This document shows positions 1-8,297 of a stretch of 64,000 bases of DNA, piece after piece. Made by a program: the position numbers and the translations under genes. Below the pieces are notes generated by a model that did not search any database, was not told the DNA's origin, and was given only the letters and a program-made list of their open reading frames with translations. The stretch is from Acidobacteriota bacterium. GTDB lineage: Bacteria; Acidobacteriota; Terriglobia; Terriglobales; Acidobacteriaceae. The stretch is taken from the NCBI GenBank assembly GCA_018268895.1, contig JAFDVP010000007.1, positions 744,001-808,000 of the forward strand, in the 5' to 3' direction. Within the stretch, counting starts at the first letter, position 1; each line of letters opens with the position of its first letter.

Positions 1-60
1 GAGTTTTTAGAGGTTGAGAGGGGCCGGTTGCGGAGTTCGCCCGCGCCGGCCCTGCTTGTC

Positions 61-1089
61 TCACCGGTACGCATGGCGGTCGGAGACGATTCTTAATGCT
101 TCATCAAATCGTGTCTGCCGTGTGTTCTCTAAGAACTCTTCCAGATGAACTCTGCCATAGGCGGTTTTTGTCTGGTTGTCCACGAGACTGATCTCTCCTG
201 CCCAGAACTTCCGCTGAAAGTCTCTGTATCCCGGCACACTCTCACTTTGACTCAGCGGCTTGCCGTATGAACCCTGCAGGAGGAAGACCGTGGCGTAGAA
301 GAGGTGGGCGACCTGCCGGCTGAGGAAAAATCGGGCCAGATGGTACCGATCGGGTGGCTGTCCAAAGTACTCCTGAAGGAAGGCCCTCTCCTCTGTGTCA
401 TCAGTGACGAGTATATTTGCAACGACTGCCAGATCAGCATAGCGGTCGTTCAGAAAAGCAGCCTCCCAGTCGACCAGCCATACGCGGTCTCCGTCGAAGA
501 GGATATTGTCCGGCTTGAAGAGATCGTTGTGGCTTGAGACCATGTCCTCCTCGTGACGCGTGTAGGCTGCGGCCATTTGCGCATATCGGCCGAAGATTTC
601 GTCACGTTCCTCTCTGGAGAGTATGTTTGCCTCCTGAAACTTCTGGATGAACCCGTCGACGGCAGGTCCCTGGTTCATCAGGAACATACATGTGGTATTG
701 AGGTGATTCTCGACTCCGGAAAACGGCGGCAGAGCGTGTAGCGTGCGTAGCATAGCTGGCATCCGTACAAGGGCCTCGCTTACCGGAAAGGGCACCTCTT
801 CGACGAAATCGGTGATAGAGATTCCGTCTTCGATGCTGGTGTACCAGACATGCGGGGCGAGACCTGCTTCCGCAGCCGCCCTCATGCAGGTGAAGTGGCG
901 CGCAGGGCCGATCATCGCATTGGGACGCATGATGATCCGTAACAGGAATGGAGACCCTCGGGCGACGACGCGAAAGACAAGCGCCGAGGTACGTCCCTTG
1001 GTGATCGGGCGGATGTCTTCGATCTCGGTTACACCGAAAGCCTCGCGCAGGCTGCGAGTCACAGCTTCGCTTTTTTCTTGTGGAATCAT
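61..1089 (-). CDS. APH-family small-molecule kinase
   Basis: 342 aa protein with the aminoglycoside phosphotransferase / choline kinase fold. The catalytic loop SSHNDLFKPDNILF (about residues 193-206) followed by VWLVDWEAA (metal-binding Asp) is the HxDxxxxN...DxE signature of PF01636. The start ATG has a GGAGG Shine-Dalgarno only three bases away. The motif establishes ATP-dependent phosphoryl transfer to a small hydroxylated substrate. The substrate itself cannot be read from the sequence; choline/ethanolamine-like, amino-sugar or antibiotic substrates are all possible. No neighbouring pathway gene points to one. It is transcribed away from the DUF1080 gene. Confidence 0.75.
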   Translation of the reverse strand: MIPQEKSEAVTRSLREAFGVTEIEDIRPITKGRTSALVFRVVARGSPFLLRIIMRPNAMIGPARHFTCMRAAAEAGLAPHVWYTSIEDGISITDFVEEVPFPVSEALVRMPAMLRTLHALPPFSGVENHLNTTCMFLMNQGPAVDGFIQKFQEANILSREERDEIFGRYAQMAAAYTRHEEDMVSSHNDLFKPDNILFDGDRVWLVDWEAAFLNDRYADLAVVANILVTDDTEERAFLQEYFGQPPDRYHLARFFLSRQVAHLFYATVFLLQGSYGKPLSQSESVPGYRDFQRKFWAGEISLVDNQTKTAYGRVHLEEFLENTRQTRFDEALRIVSDRHAYR

Positions 1090-1419
1090 GGAGCCTCCGT
1101 GGTGGTTAGTCCGTTGACATTACCCGGAGAGCAGGCTGAAAACCAGTCTCGTTTTCAATGGTTTCGATTTGCTATTCTGAAAGTGGAGAAGGACAGGGCC
1201 GTGTCATTTGGTTCGCGTCGAATCGGCCATTGGCTGAGCCCCTGTCGGATCAAATTACAATTTCCTCCATCCTGATCAAACGCTCTTATTCTTTCCGTGA
1301 GCTGGATTCATTCTGGTGATGGATCGAGATTTTTTTCAGAAAGATGTCGCTAAAGGTGTGTCGCTGCCGCTAAACTTCCGTTGTTTTTGAATCGTCTCAA
1401 TTCGGAAGGCGGAAAACTC
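1090..1419. other. intergenic region, nothing recognised
   Basis: About 330 bases between two divergent genes. I see no convincing small ORF, RNA gene or repeat. It must hold the promoters of both flanking genes, but no clear -35/-10 pair could be assigned by eye. Confidence 0.5.
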
Positions 1420-2316
1420 ATGCCGGCATCGTATCGCTCTTGTGCGCGCTTCGTTTCGTCATCACTTCTTTGGGGAGCTACGCTCCTGATTTTTCCGGTT
1501 GCGCTTAGCGCTCAAACGGTGCCGCCGGCGTTGGAGTCTCCGGCTGCGCGGCCCCCGGTGGCTGGGCCGCACGGTGAAAAGCTTCCGGGAATGCCGAAAT
1601 TTCACGATCCCGCGCCTTACGACATCGACGAGCATACGGGCTACAAGCAGATTTTCGACGGCAAAAGTTTTGCCGGATGGGATGCCGACCCCAGCATATG
1701 GCGGGTCGAAGATGGGATCATGATTGGCGAGACGTTCGAGGGCAAGCCGAAGGGCAACAACTACATCGTCTATCGTGGCGACAGGATGCGCGACTTTGAC
1801 CTGAAGCTCCAGATGAAGATCGAGAAGGGCGGTGGTGGCGGCATCCAGTACCGCAGCCAGACTGGCATACCGTGGACAAGGCCCCAGCCCGCCGGTCTTC
1901 CGCCCTATGACCTCAAATTCATGATGACGGGCCCGCAGGCTGACTTCTGGTTCCCCGTGCGCGCATCAGCGGCTGCTTACACCGGCCAGTGGTACTCGGA
2001 GAACACCATGCAGGGCATCCTCGCGTATCGCGGCCAGGTGACGCAGGCGCTGCCGGGGCAGACCAACCGGCTCGTAGCAAACATTGGCGACAAACAGGCG
2101 CTGGGCGGCTATGTGAAGGTCAACGAGTGGAACGATTACGAGATCATCGCCCGCGGTGGCGTGATGATGCACATCATGAACGGCCAGTTGATGGCGGTCT
2201 TCATCGACGACAACAAGGACTCGGTGAACAACCAGCCGGGTTTGATCGGCTTTGAGATCGAGAGCCAGCCCTGCAAGATCTCGGTGCGCGATATCTGGTT
2301 GAGGAAGTTCGACTAG
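1420..2316 (+). CDS. secreted DUF1080 (3-keto-disaccharide hydrolase-like) protein
   Basis: 298 aa from the ATG at 1420, which is preceded by GGAAGGCGG (1404-1412). An upstream TTG at 1381 is in frame but lacks a ribosome site. A hydrophobic signal peptide (roughly residues 8-31, ending LSAQ) indicates export. The body, from KQIFDGKSFAGWDADPSIW to the end, is the DUF1080 / LamG-like jelly-roll domain, with the typical GGGGGIQYRS and NDYEIIARG strands and the C-terminal IWLRKFD. Members are abundant in Acidobacteriota, Planctomycetota and Bacteroidota and include 3-keto-glycoside hydrolases. The exact substrate is inferred, not shown. Confidence 0.85.
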   Translation: MPASYRSCARFVSSSLLWGATLLIFPVALSAQTVPPALESPAARPPVAGPHGEKLPGMPKFHDPAPYDIDEHTGYKQIFDGKSFAGWDADPSIWRVEDGIMIGETFEGKPKGNNYIVYRGDRMRDFDLKLQMKIEKGGGGGIQYRSQTGIPWTRPQPAGLPPYDLKFMMTGPQADFWFPVRASAAAYTGQWYSENTMQGILAYRGQVTQALPGQTNRLVANIGDKQALGGYVKVNEWNDYEIIARGGVMMHIMNGQLMAVFIDDNKDSVNNQPGLIGFEIESQPCKISVRDIWLRKFD

Positions 2317-2336
2317 GATGCTGGCCGCCCGAGGGT

Positions 2337-2735
2337 TCAGTCCTGTATGAGCAGATGAATGATCGGACATGGTTCGCCGGCAGCAGAAGAGTCGCAGGCA
2401 TGCACAAGCCGGGCGAGAGACTTCTTTATTCTCGACAGGTCTGAAATCTTCTCTTCGATCAACGCCAGCTTCTGTGCGGCGGCCTGGCGAGTCTCCAGGC
2501 AGGCCCTTCTTTCATCGAGCGCCAGAAGCCCTGTAATCTCTTCGAGGGTGAACCCCAGGGCCTGAGCTCTTTTGATAAATCGCACTCGCTTCACGGTTTC
2601 CGTCGAATAGCGGCGAAAGCCGCCGGATGGTTTCGATGGCTCATGCAGCAGGCCCCGCCTCTGATAGTAGCGGATGGTCTCAACATTGACGCCGCCATGG
2701 ATTGCCAGGGTTCCAATTGTCATTTCGTCGGTCAT
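2337..2735 (-). CDS. merR: mercury-responsive MerR regulator
   Basis: 132 aa MerR-family activator-repressor. An N-terminal winged helix (ETIRYYQRRGLL, residues 19-30) precedes a dimerisation coiled coil. Cys79, Cys114 and Cys123 have the same 35- and 9-residue spacing as the three Hg(II)-binding cysteines of classical MerR (82/117/126), so mercury is the likely inducer rather than Cu, Zn or Pb. It is divergent from merT, with the operator at 2747-2778 between them. MerR proteins repress and twist-activate the overlong-spacer promoter on the other strand. Confidence 0.92.
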   Translation of the reverse strand: MTDEMTIGTLAIHGGVNVETIRYYQRRGLLHEPSKPSGGFRRYSTETVKRVRFIKRAQALGFTLEEITGLLALDERRACLETRQAAAQKLALIEEKISDLSRIKKSLARLVHACDSSAAGEPCPIIHLLIQD

Positions 2736-2746
2736 CGCTGCCTCAC

Positions 2747-2778
2747 TTGACTCCGTACTATGGTACGGAGCTTAGAGT
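2747..2778 (+). promoter_or_regulatory. mer operator/promoter
   Basis: A -35 box TTGACT (2747-2752) is followed by a perfect dyad CTCCGTAC-TATG-GTACGGAG (2751-2770). A -10-like TAGAGT (2773-2778) follows, giving a 20-bp spacer (19 bp if TTAGAG is used). The overlong spacer with the dyad inside it is the MerR architecture, and the dyad closely matches the Tn21/Tn501 operator. It controls merT-merP and merR divergently. Confidence 0.9.
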
Positions 2779-2802
2779 GATGGTGGAAAGGGACGCTTCG
2801 AG

Positions 2803-3153
2803 ATGCGATCGCCGAACACGAAGATCGAGTTGACGGGAGGGCTGCTTGCGGGTATCGGAGCGTCTGCTTGTTGCGTGGGGCCGCTTCTGCTGTTGAGCCT
2901 TGGGATTGGAGGGGCGTGGATCGGCAACCTGACCGCGCTGGAGCCCTATCGACCTGTCTTCATTGTGCTTGTCTTTGTCTTCCTTGGCCTCGCCTTCCGA
3001 AAGCTCTATCTGGCGCCTGTCGATTGCGATGCAGATGGACTTTGTGTCACGGAGAGAACACGAAAACTCCAGAAAGTGTTGTTTTGGCTGGTCGCTCCTC
3101 TGCTGCTCTTGCTGGTCGCGTCGCCGTGGCTGATGCCGCTCTTCTACCGTTGA
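2803..3153 (+). CDS. merT: MerT mercuric ion transporter
   Basis: 116 aa inner-membrane protein with three predicted membrane segments (about 11-40, 50-66, 93-113). The Cys23-Cys24 pair in ASACCVGP lies in the first helix, and Cys76 and Cys82 lie in the cytoplasmic loop, matching the Hg-relay cysteines of characterised MerT. It takes Hg(II) from periplasmic MerP and moves it to the cytoplasm. First gene of the divergent mer transcript, 12 bp before merP. No merA follows, so the fate of imported mercury is unexplained here. Confidence 0.92.
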   Translation: MRSPNTKIELTGGLLAGIGASACCVGPLLLLSLGIGGAWIGNLTALEPYRPVFIVLVFVFLGLAFRKLYLAPVDCDADGLCVTERTRKLQKVLFWLVAPLLLLLVASPWLMPLFYR

Positions 3154-3165
3154 AAGGAAAGTACG

Positions 3166-3453
3166 ATGCGAAGACTGATTGCTGTCCTGCTGATGGGGTT
3201 GCCGGTGGCCGCTCTGGCTGCGACCCCTCAAACCGCCGTTCTCGATGTACAGAATATGACCTGTTCCACGTGCTCGATCACGATTCGGAAAGCTCTTGAA
3301 AAGGTTCCCGGGGTGATGTCCGCAAAGGTGGACTACGATCACAAGACGGCGACAGTGAAGTATGACGCTGAGAAGGCAAACCCATCGGCTCTGGTGAAGG
3401 CGACAACGAACGCGGGCTTCCCTTCAAAGCTGCATGACGGTATGCAACGGTGA
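3166..3453 (+). CDS. merP: MerP periplasmic mercury-binding protein
   Basis: 95 aa: a signal peptide (residues 1-19, ending ALAA) followed by one heavy-metal-associated domain. The metal site is NMTCSTCSITIRKAL, with Cys33 and Cys36 at the same precursor positions as in Tn501 MerP. It binds Hg(II) in the periplasm and hands it to MerT. Its TGA stop overlaps the GTG start of the next gene (GTGA), suggesting translational coupling. Confidence 0.92.
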   Translation: MRRLIAVLLMGLPVAALAATPQTAVLDVQNMTCSTCSITIRKALEKVPGVMSAKVDYDHKTATVKYDAEKANPSALVKATTNAGFPSKLHDGMQR

Positions 3454-3671
3454 CAGATTGGGGCGTTGTCCTCGAGTCAGTGCTCACCTGCCCGCATTGC
3501 GGCTATGAGACAACGGAGACAATGCCTTCAGACTCCTGCCGTTTTTTCCACGAATGCGTGGGATGTAAGGCAGTGATCCGCCCGAAGGCGGGCGACTGCT
3601 GCGTCTTCTGCTCGTATGGTTCCGAAAAGTGTCCGCCGATTCAGTTGCATGGCCGTTGCTGTAATGGCTGA
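3450..3671 (+). CDS. GDCCVxC-domain small cysteine-rich protein
   Basis: 73 aa, GTG start overlapping the merP stop. It is extremely Cys-rich: a zinc-ribbon-like CPHC (14-17), then CVGC and the diagnostic AGDCCVFCSYG, then CPP and RCC near the C-terminus. The GDCCVxC family includes selenoproteins in other bacteria; here all positions are ordinary Cys codons. Family members often sit in mer or other metal-resistance operons. A soft-metal-binding or redox role is an inference from context and Cys content. Confidence 0.85.
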   Translation: MTDWGVVLESVLTCPHCGYETTETMPSDSCRFFHECVGCKAVIRPKAGDCCVFCSYGSEKCPPIQLHGRCCNG

Positions 3672-3677
3672 GGGTGT

Positions 3678-4307
3678 CTACAGAGTCTGGTAGTAGCGGG
3701 TTTCGGGCGAGGCGCAGGCTTGACACAGCGTTCGTGTGACACCGGCTTGTAATTGGCGCTCGCGGTCGTAGTTGATGCCTTCGCCGCACTGCTCGCAGAC
3801 GATGCGCGGGGACTTGTAGCCTGGCATCTCACGGGGGTGGAGCGGCACGCGGACCCACTGCTCGCTGAAAAGTTCGGCGTCGGGCAGCTCGCGGTAGGCG
3901 AGCATCTGCTGCTGGTTCTTATTTTCGATGTGGGGGTAGAGCTCGCGGGCGCGCTGTTTGGAGCTTTCGAGCGCGGCGACACGGATGGCTTTATAGGTGG
4001 GCGTGCCGTCTTCGAGAGCATCGAGCGGAGCGTTCAGGTCGACGAAGGTGGCGGCCATCTTTCCCCAGTCGCGGAACTTGAGCGCGCGCTTGCCGAGACG
4101 GCAGCCGGTGACGACCGCAATCGCGTCTGTTGCACAGCGGTCGATCTCGACGAAGGTGACGAGGCGCTTGCGGCCGGTGGTGCGGGGCTCGGCGATGCCG
4201 AGGCGCTGGCAGCCGAGCATGGCGAGGCGCACGCCCAGAATCTGCCCGGCGCAGAGGTGGCCGTGCGCAATCTCTGCCTGGCGAAGGAGGTCGTCGAGGG
4301 GCTCCAT
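3678..4307 (-). CDS. FmdE-family protein with C-terminal zinc ribbon
   Basis: 209 aa. The N-terminal domain begins AEIAHGHLCAGQILGVRLA, the His/Cys-containing opening of the formylmethanofuran dehydrogenase subunit E (FmdE, PF02663) fold, with FVEIDRCATDAI following. The last 45 residues carry CEQCG...CQAC, a four-Cys zinc ribbon. Bacterial FmdE-like proteins occur outside methanogenesis, and their reaction is not settled. Molybdopterin-related or metal-handling roles have been suggested for relatives. It converges on the mer genes, 6 bp from the GDCCVxC stop. Confidence 0.75.
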   Translation of the reverse strand: MEPLDDLLRQAEIAHGHLCAGQILGVRLAMLGCQRLGIAEPRTTGRKRLVTFVEIDRCATDAIAVVTGCRLGKRALKFRDWGKMAATFVDLNAPLDALEDGTPTYKAIRVAALESSKQRARELYPHIENKNQQQMLAYRELPDAELFSEQWVRVPLHPREMPGYKSPRIVCEQCGEGINYDRERQLQAGVTRTLCQACASPETRYYQTL

Positions 4308-4384
4308 GGCTTGATGATACGGCGCAGTGCGATATTGTTGCAGAGGGCCGTTTGCAGGTGAGGCCGGCTGCTCGTGGAGGCGAT

Positions 4385-5062
4385 GTGGGCGATTTATGGA
4401 GGCACTTTGCCCTGGGGTTCAGCGCGTTGCTGCCTGTGGTCAATCCGCTGGGCTCGGCGCTGGTGTTCCTGGGCCTGGTGGGATTGCAGCCGCCTGCGGT
4501 TTACAAGTCGCTGGCCCGGCAGATCGCCATCAATATGGTGTTGTTCTTCGCGGTGATTGAGCTGGTCGGGTCGTTCCTGCTGTCGTTCTTTGGGATTTCG
4601 TTGCCGATCGTTCAACTATCGGGAGGCGTGGTGGTGGCCGCGATTGGCTGGGGAGTGCTGAACAAGCCGGACGCGGACAAGGACAAGGAGAGCGAGGTCA
4701 AGACGGCGGTGCGCGGCGACGGTCAGGACAGGTGGTCGGGGAAGACGTTTTATCCGCTGATGTTTCCGATTACGGCGGGGCCGGGATGCCTGGTCGTCAT
4801 GCTGACGCTGAGCGCGCATACGATGGAGGGCACGACGCTGCCGCAGACGGTGCTTGCCCGTGCAGGGTTGATGCTGGCGGTCGTGCTGCTGAGCCTGCTG
4901 GTCTACGTATGCTATGCGTATGCACCGCAGATTACAGGAAAGATCTCGCCGTCGACGACGCATGGAATCCTGCGCGTGATTGCGTTCATCCTGTTGTGCA
5001 TTGGAGTGCAGATCGCATGGAATGGGCTGGAGGCTTTGCTGAAGCCTTTGCTTGGGAAGTAG
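4385..5062 (+). CDS. MarC-family integral membrane protein
   Basis: 225 aa from the GTG at 4385 (GGAGG four bases upstream). An in-frame TTG at 4352 and GTG at 4358 are alternatives, but MarC proteins normally begin just before the first helix, here LWRHFALGFSALLPVVNPLG. Six hydrophobic segments are visible, with the conserved NPLG in the first and PLMFPITAGPG near residue 130. A charged linker, PDADKDKESEVK, separates helix 3 from helix 4. MarC proteins were once linked to multiple antibiotic resistance, but their transport function is unknown. Confidence 0.82.
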   Translation: MGDLWRHFALGFSALLPVVNPLGSALVFLGLVGLQPPAVYKSLARQIAINMVLFFAVIELVGSFLLSFFGISLPIVQLSGGVVVAAIGWGVLNKPDADKDKESEVKTAVRGDGQDRWSGKTFYPLMFPITAGPGCLVVMLTLSAHTMEGTTLPQTVLARAGLMLAVVLLSLLVYVCYAYAPQITGKISPSTTHGILRVIAFILLCIGVQIAWNGLEALLKPLLGK

Positions 5063-5067
5063 CGATT

Positions 5068-5112
5068 ATTCCCACCCTTCGCAAAAGCGCGAAGGATGGG
5101 GCACCCGGAATT
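5068..5112. repeat. palindromic repeat, family A
   Basis: Stem CCCACCCTTCGC / GCGAAGGATGGG followed by GCACCCGG: the reverse-orientation form of the family whose forward core is CCGGGTGCCCCAT-stem-GGTGGG. It sits between the converging MarC and MDR genes and may act as a bidirectional terminator or mRNA-end stabiliser. Confidence 0.8.
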
Positions 5113-5141
5113 TGTTGCGCCTTAGCTGAAGGTGGCGCATC

Positions 5142-6080
5142 CTAGCGAACGCCTGGCTCGACGGCGACGACGAGCTTTCCGTGCCCGCGCCGGTCCGCCG
5201 GAGTTCCGGTATAAGCGATGTTGGCGTCGGAGAAGGGGACGACGGCATCGACGTATGTCTTCAGCTTGCTGGTGTCGATGAGGCCGGCGATCTCCATTAG
5301 CTGACGCTGGTTGGGTTCGACGATGAAGAAGGCTTCCTTGATGCGGGGATCTTCGGCGGCCTCGTGGTCGGATGTAATCGTGACGGCATAGTGACCGGGG
5401 CTGAGGAACGGAAGCGAGCGCAGCAGCGTGTCGCCGCCGACGGTGTCGAAGACGATCTCGACGGGCTGCGTGATGGCTTCTTCGAATGGGGTTGCGCGCG
5501 AGTCGATGATCTCGTCGGCGCCGAGCTGGCGGATGAAGTCGAAGTTGCGCGGCGAAGCGGTGGCGATGACGTGCGCTCCGTAAAGGTGCGCGATCTGCAC
5601 CGCGAAGAGTCCGACGCCGCCCGCGCCGCCGTGGATGAGGACACGGTCGCCGGGATGAAGATGTCCGCGGTGGAAGAGCCCCTGCCATGCCGTGAGAGCG
5701 CTGATGGGAACGGTGGCCGCTTCGACGGGAGAGAGCGTGGTGGGGGCGGGGGCGATGGAGGTGGCGAGTGCGAGGCAGTATTCGGCGAGCGCGCCCTCTT
5801 CGAACCAGTCGTTCATGCCGAAGACGGCCTGGCCGATGGTGAAGTCGGTCACACTTTCGCCCACGGCGGCGACGGTGCCGGAGAACTCGTGCGCGGGAAC
5901 CGCACCTGCGCGCTTGTCGCCGGTTTTGGTATGCGTCGTGGGATACCACTGGAGTTCGGTGCGTATGATGCCAGCCGCCGAGACACGGACAAGAACCTCG
6001 CCGGGGCTGGGTTGAGGTTGCGGGAGAGAGGCTTCGACCAACTGCGTGGGCTGCGTGTCTGCCAGACGCATGACCTTCAT
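5142..6080 (-). CDS. zinc-independent MDR-family NADP oxidoreductase (quinone reductase-like)
   Basis: 312 aa medium-chain dehydrogenase/reductase. The N-terminal GroES-like domain contains VPAHEFSGTVAAVGE. The Rossmann domain has LIHGGAGGVGLFAVQIAHLYG (about 148-168), the NADP-binding AxxGVG-type loop. Catalytic and structural zinc ligands of alcohol dehydrogenases are absent, so it belongs with quinone oxidoreductase / enoyl-reductase types. The ATG is preceded by CAGGAGAAG. Electron acceptor and physiological role cannot be read from the sequence. Confidence 0.82.
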   Translation of the reverse strand: MKVMRLADTQPTQLVEASLPQPQPSPGEVLVRVSAAGIIRTELQWYPTTHTKTGDKRAGAVPAHEFSGTVAAVGESVTDFTIGQAVFGMNDWFEEGALAEYCLALATSIAPAPTTLSPVEAATVPISALTAWQGLFHRGHLHPGDRVLIHGGAGGVGLFAVQIAHLYGAHVIATASPRNFDFIRQLGADEIIDSRATPFEEAITQPVEIVFDTVGGDTLLRSLPFLSPGHYAVTITSDHEAAEDPRIKEAFFIVEPNQRQLMEIAGLIDTSKLKTYVDAVVPFSDANIAYTGTPADRRGHGKLVVAVEPGVR

Positions 6081-6150
6081 CGTGTTTGTCTTCTCCTGGG
6101 TGATTTGAATTCGATGCTACACCGGGGAGATAAAGAATTTATGACGACAG

Positions 6151-6846
6151 CTAATTGTTGTCGTCGTTGTCGCCTTCTTCGACGATGGAGGAGGTTCCGA
6201 CGACGCTGTAGGTCGTGGCCTCGCCGCCGGTGGGTTGGATGGTGACGCGCAGCGGAAGGCGCTCCCACGTTGCGGGCTGGCAGACGGGAATGAAGTGGTT
6301 GGGCTCGGGCCACCTTCCGATGATTTTTTGCACGACGGGGCGTCGCGCTCCCAGTTGCGCGACGATGACGTAAAGGCTGCCTCCACCTTTGGCGGTGCTG
6401 CCGGTGCCGCAGTAGGCGGCGTAGTCGCGGAACCAGACGGCGTTGGAGACGACGGGGTCGAATGAGGGAAGATGCAGCGCGGTGATGTGTCCAGTGATGC
6501 GGTCGACGGTAATCCAGGGGCCGGGCTGCCAGATCCAGCGCGGCGCGGGATCAGTCGGCAGAGCGTCGTTGATACGCAGGGCGCGGCGGATGGCGAAGGT
6601 GCGGTCGGTGATGTCGTGGGCCTCGCCGGTGGTCCAGTCTTTCTGGCGGTCGTCGACGAAGAGCGGACGCACTTTGATGGTGGAGGTCTCGTCGTACTTC
6701 GCTTCAGCGGTAGCGTCGGGCTGGGTGTAGGGTACGCGGCGGACGGCCCCGAGCGAGACGGTGTGGACTTTGGGTGCGGCGGCGAATGTGGTTGCAGCGT
6801 TGGAGACGAAGATGCTCAGCAGAAGGAGGAGGGTGCGGGATCTCAC
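6151..6846 (-). CDS. secreted protein of unknown function
   Basis: 231 aa from the GTG at 6846, which places a clean signal peptide at the N-terminus (RTLLLLLSIFVSNAATTFA). An in-frame TTG at 6945 would add 33 residues and bury the signal. The mature part is rich in W, P and beta-forming stretches, with no catalytic motif I recognise, and it ends in an acidic EEGDNDDNN tail. Not assigned to a family. Divergent from the bactofilin gene. Confidence 0.6.
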   Translation of the reverse strand: MRSRTLLLLLSIFVSNAATTFAAAPKVHTVSLGAVRRVPYTQPDATAEAKYDETSTIKVRPLFVDDRQKDWTTGEAHDITDRTFAIRRALRINDALPTDPAPRWIWQPGPWITVDRITGHITALHLPSFDPVVSNAVWFRDYAAYCGTGSTAKGGGSLYVIVAQLGARRPVVQKIIGRWPEPNHFIPVCQPATWERLPLRVTIQPTGGEATTYSVVGTSSIVEEGDNDDNN

Positions 6847-7252
6847 GTGGGGCCAGCTCAGGATGAGGAATGGAAAGGCCGGCCCGTAGTTGTTTCTCTG
6901 CGAAGGCCGGCCGTTGTTGATCGGTAGTTGCGAAGGTTTCCGCAACCAGAGGAACCAAGTGCTGCCATGCTATCCGAGAGCCGGCGAATAAAGGGAGACC
7001 CAGGCTGTCACTTTCGTGGAATGGAACAAAAGGGGTTACGTGTGGAAGAAAGTTCAGGGATGTGGGAAAGAGATTCCGGGAGTGTTGAAGTAGGTTCAAG
7101 GGCTGTGGAATAGATTGTGAATCTTGCGTAATCCGTGATGTGCCGCGGAGTAGTATCGTGAAAACAAGCGTTCAGCCAAAGTGTGGCAGTACGTTGATGG
7201 AGCCCGCACGAGGGGTCATCTCCAGTGAGTGAAGGAAAGGATATTTACGAAT
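6847..7252. other. divergent intergenic region
   Basis: About 400 bases between the secreted protein and the bactofilin gene. A -10-like TAGTAT lies at 7151-7156 without a well-placed -35. No repeat, RNA gene or supported ORF was seen. The leftmost 100 bases could be coding if the TTG at 6945 starts the minus-strand gene. Confidence 0.4.
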
Positions 7253-7771
7253 ATGTGGAAACCGAATCAGCCGGGAAGCAATAGCCCCTCAACTCCAGAA
7301 CCGTCGCGGCCGACTCCCCCGGCGCCGAGCTATGAAGCTCCGCGCGCTGCTTCGCCGGTGGGCACGGGAACCGCAGCACCGAGCTCGGGCGAGCAGGCGA
7401 CGATTGGAAAGTCGCTGGTCGTCAAGGGCGAGGTGACTGGATCAGAGTCGTTGTATATCGACGGCAAGGTGGAAGGCGCGATCAACCTTCCAGGGAACCG
7501 CGTCACCGTTGGCCGCAATGGCCAGGTGGCTGCCAACATCGTGGCACGCGAGGTTGTTGTGCTGGGTAAGGTTCGCGGCAACTGCCAGGCGAGCGATCGC
7601 GTCGACATCCGCAGCGAAGGTTCGCTGACGGGCGATGTGATTGCAGCGCGCATCTCGATCGAAGATGGCGCATTCTTCAAGGGTGGCATCGACATTCGCA
7701 AGCCGGGCGGCACGGACCTCAAGGGCGGTTCCGCCCAGCCTGCGTCCGAGCCAGTCGCCGTGGAAGCGTAA
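7253..7771 (+). CDS. bactofilin (polymer-forming cytoskeletal protein)
   Basis: 172 aa from the ATG at 7253 (MWKPNQPGS...). An upstream in-frame GTG at 7229 overlaps the GAAGGAAAGG ribosome site. A Pro/Ser-rich disordered head (1-55) leads into a right-handed beta-helix of repeated hydrophobic rungs: TIGKSLVVKGEVTGSESLYI, then GKVEGAIN, GKVRGNCQ and TGDVIAARISIEDGAFFKG. This is the DUF583/PF04519 bactofilin core. Bactofilins self-polymerise without nucleotide and scaffold cell-shape or envelope enzymes at the membrane. Monocistronic, with its own terminator. Confidence 0.92.
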   Translation: MWKPNQPGSNSPSTPEPSRPTPPAPSYEAPRAASPVGTGTAAPSSGEQATIGKSLVVKGEVTGSESLYIDGKVEGAINLPGNRVTVGRNGQVAANIVAREVVVLGKVRGNCQASDRVDIRSEGSLTGDVIAARISIEDGAFFKGGIDIRKPGGTDLKGGSAQPASEPVAVEA

Positions 7772-7787
7772 GACAAACAGATGTGCG

Positions 7788-7823
7788 AACGGCCTCGGCT
7801 TTTGCCGGGGCCGTTTTGTTTTT
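7788..7823 (+). terminator. intrinsic terminator after bactofilin gene
   Basis: A 12-bp stem AACGGCCTCGGC / GCCGGGGCCGTT (one G-T pair) with a TTTT loop runs into TTTTGTTTTTG. It lies 17 bp after the stop codon. Confidence 0.9.
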
Positions 7824-7827
7824 GCAA

Positions 7828-7893
7828 GTTCGAGCTTTCGCTCGAATGCCCACCTTAGTCGCGATAAAGCCGCGCCGAAGATGGGGCGCCCGC
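7828..7893. repeat. palindromic repeat, family A (reverse orientation)
   Basis: Contains the small hairpin GTTCGAGCTTTCGCTCGAAT, then GCCCACCTTAGTCGCG...GCGCCGAAGATGGGGCGCCCG. This is the complete three-part unit also seen at 26631, 51133 and 58461. Confidence 0.85.
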
Positions 7894-7902
7894 TTTGCGG
7901 AA

Positions 7903-8295
7903 TCAAAGGTTGCGGACGATGGTGAAGATGGTTGCTGCCGCCAGTGTCCCGTAGATCGCAGACGGTGGTGGCTGCGGGAGGCGGAACGGTTTGTTCGCGA
8001 TCATGCGCGCGTAGCATGTGGCGGCATAGCCGCCAGCGACGGGAAGCAGCAGTACCGTAAGCGCGTTCAGGCGGAGAGCATCGCCGAGCTCGCCGTGAAG
8101 AAGAGCTGCGAGTGCGCGTGTGGTTCCGCAGCCGGGACAGAGAACTCCAGCGAAGCGATGGATGGGACACTGTGGATAGAAGCCGTACTGTTCCGGCGGG
8201 AAGCGCAGCAGGATGACAGCCGCGAGCGCCAGCAGCGCTAAAGGAGCAGCCGCTTGTGAGAACAGAACGAGGCGGCTGCGTGGCGGGTGCGTCAT
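7903..8295 (-). CDS. DUF2752 membrane protein
   Basis: 130 aa. Hydrophobic helices at about 12-30, 77-97 and 112-127 flank the family signature CPIHRFAGVLCPGCGTTRA (43-61), in which CPGCG(x)TRA is diagnostic of DUF2752. The Cys cluster suggests metal or heme binding, but no function is established for the family. It follows the GYF-domain gene after a 2-bp gap on the same strand, so the two are very probably cotranscribed. Confidence 0.85.
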   Translation of the reverse strand: MTHPPRSRLVLFSQAAAPLALLALAAVILLRFPPEQYGFYPQCPIHRFAGVLCPGCGTTRALAALLHGELGDALRLNALTVLLLPVAGGYAATCYARMIANKPFRLPQPPPSAIYGTLAAATIFTIVRNL

Positions 8296-8297
8296 GG

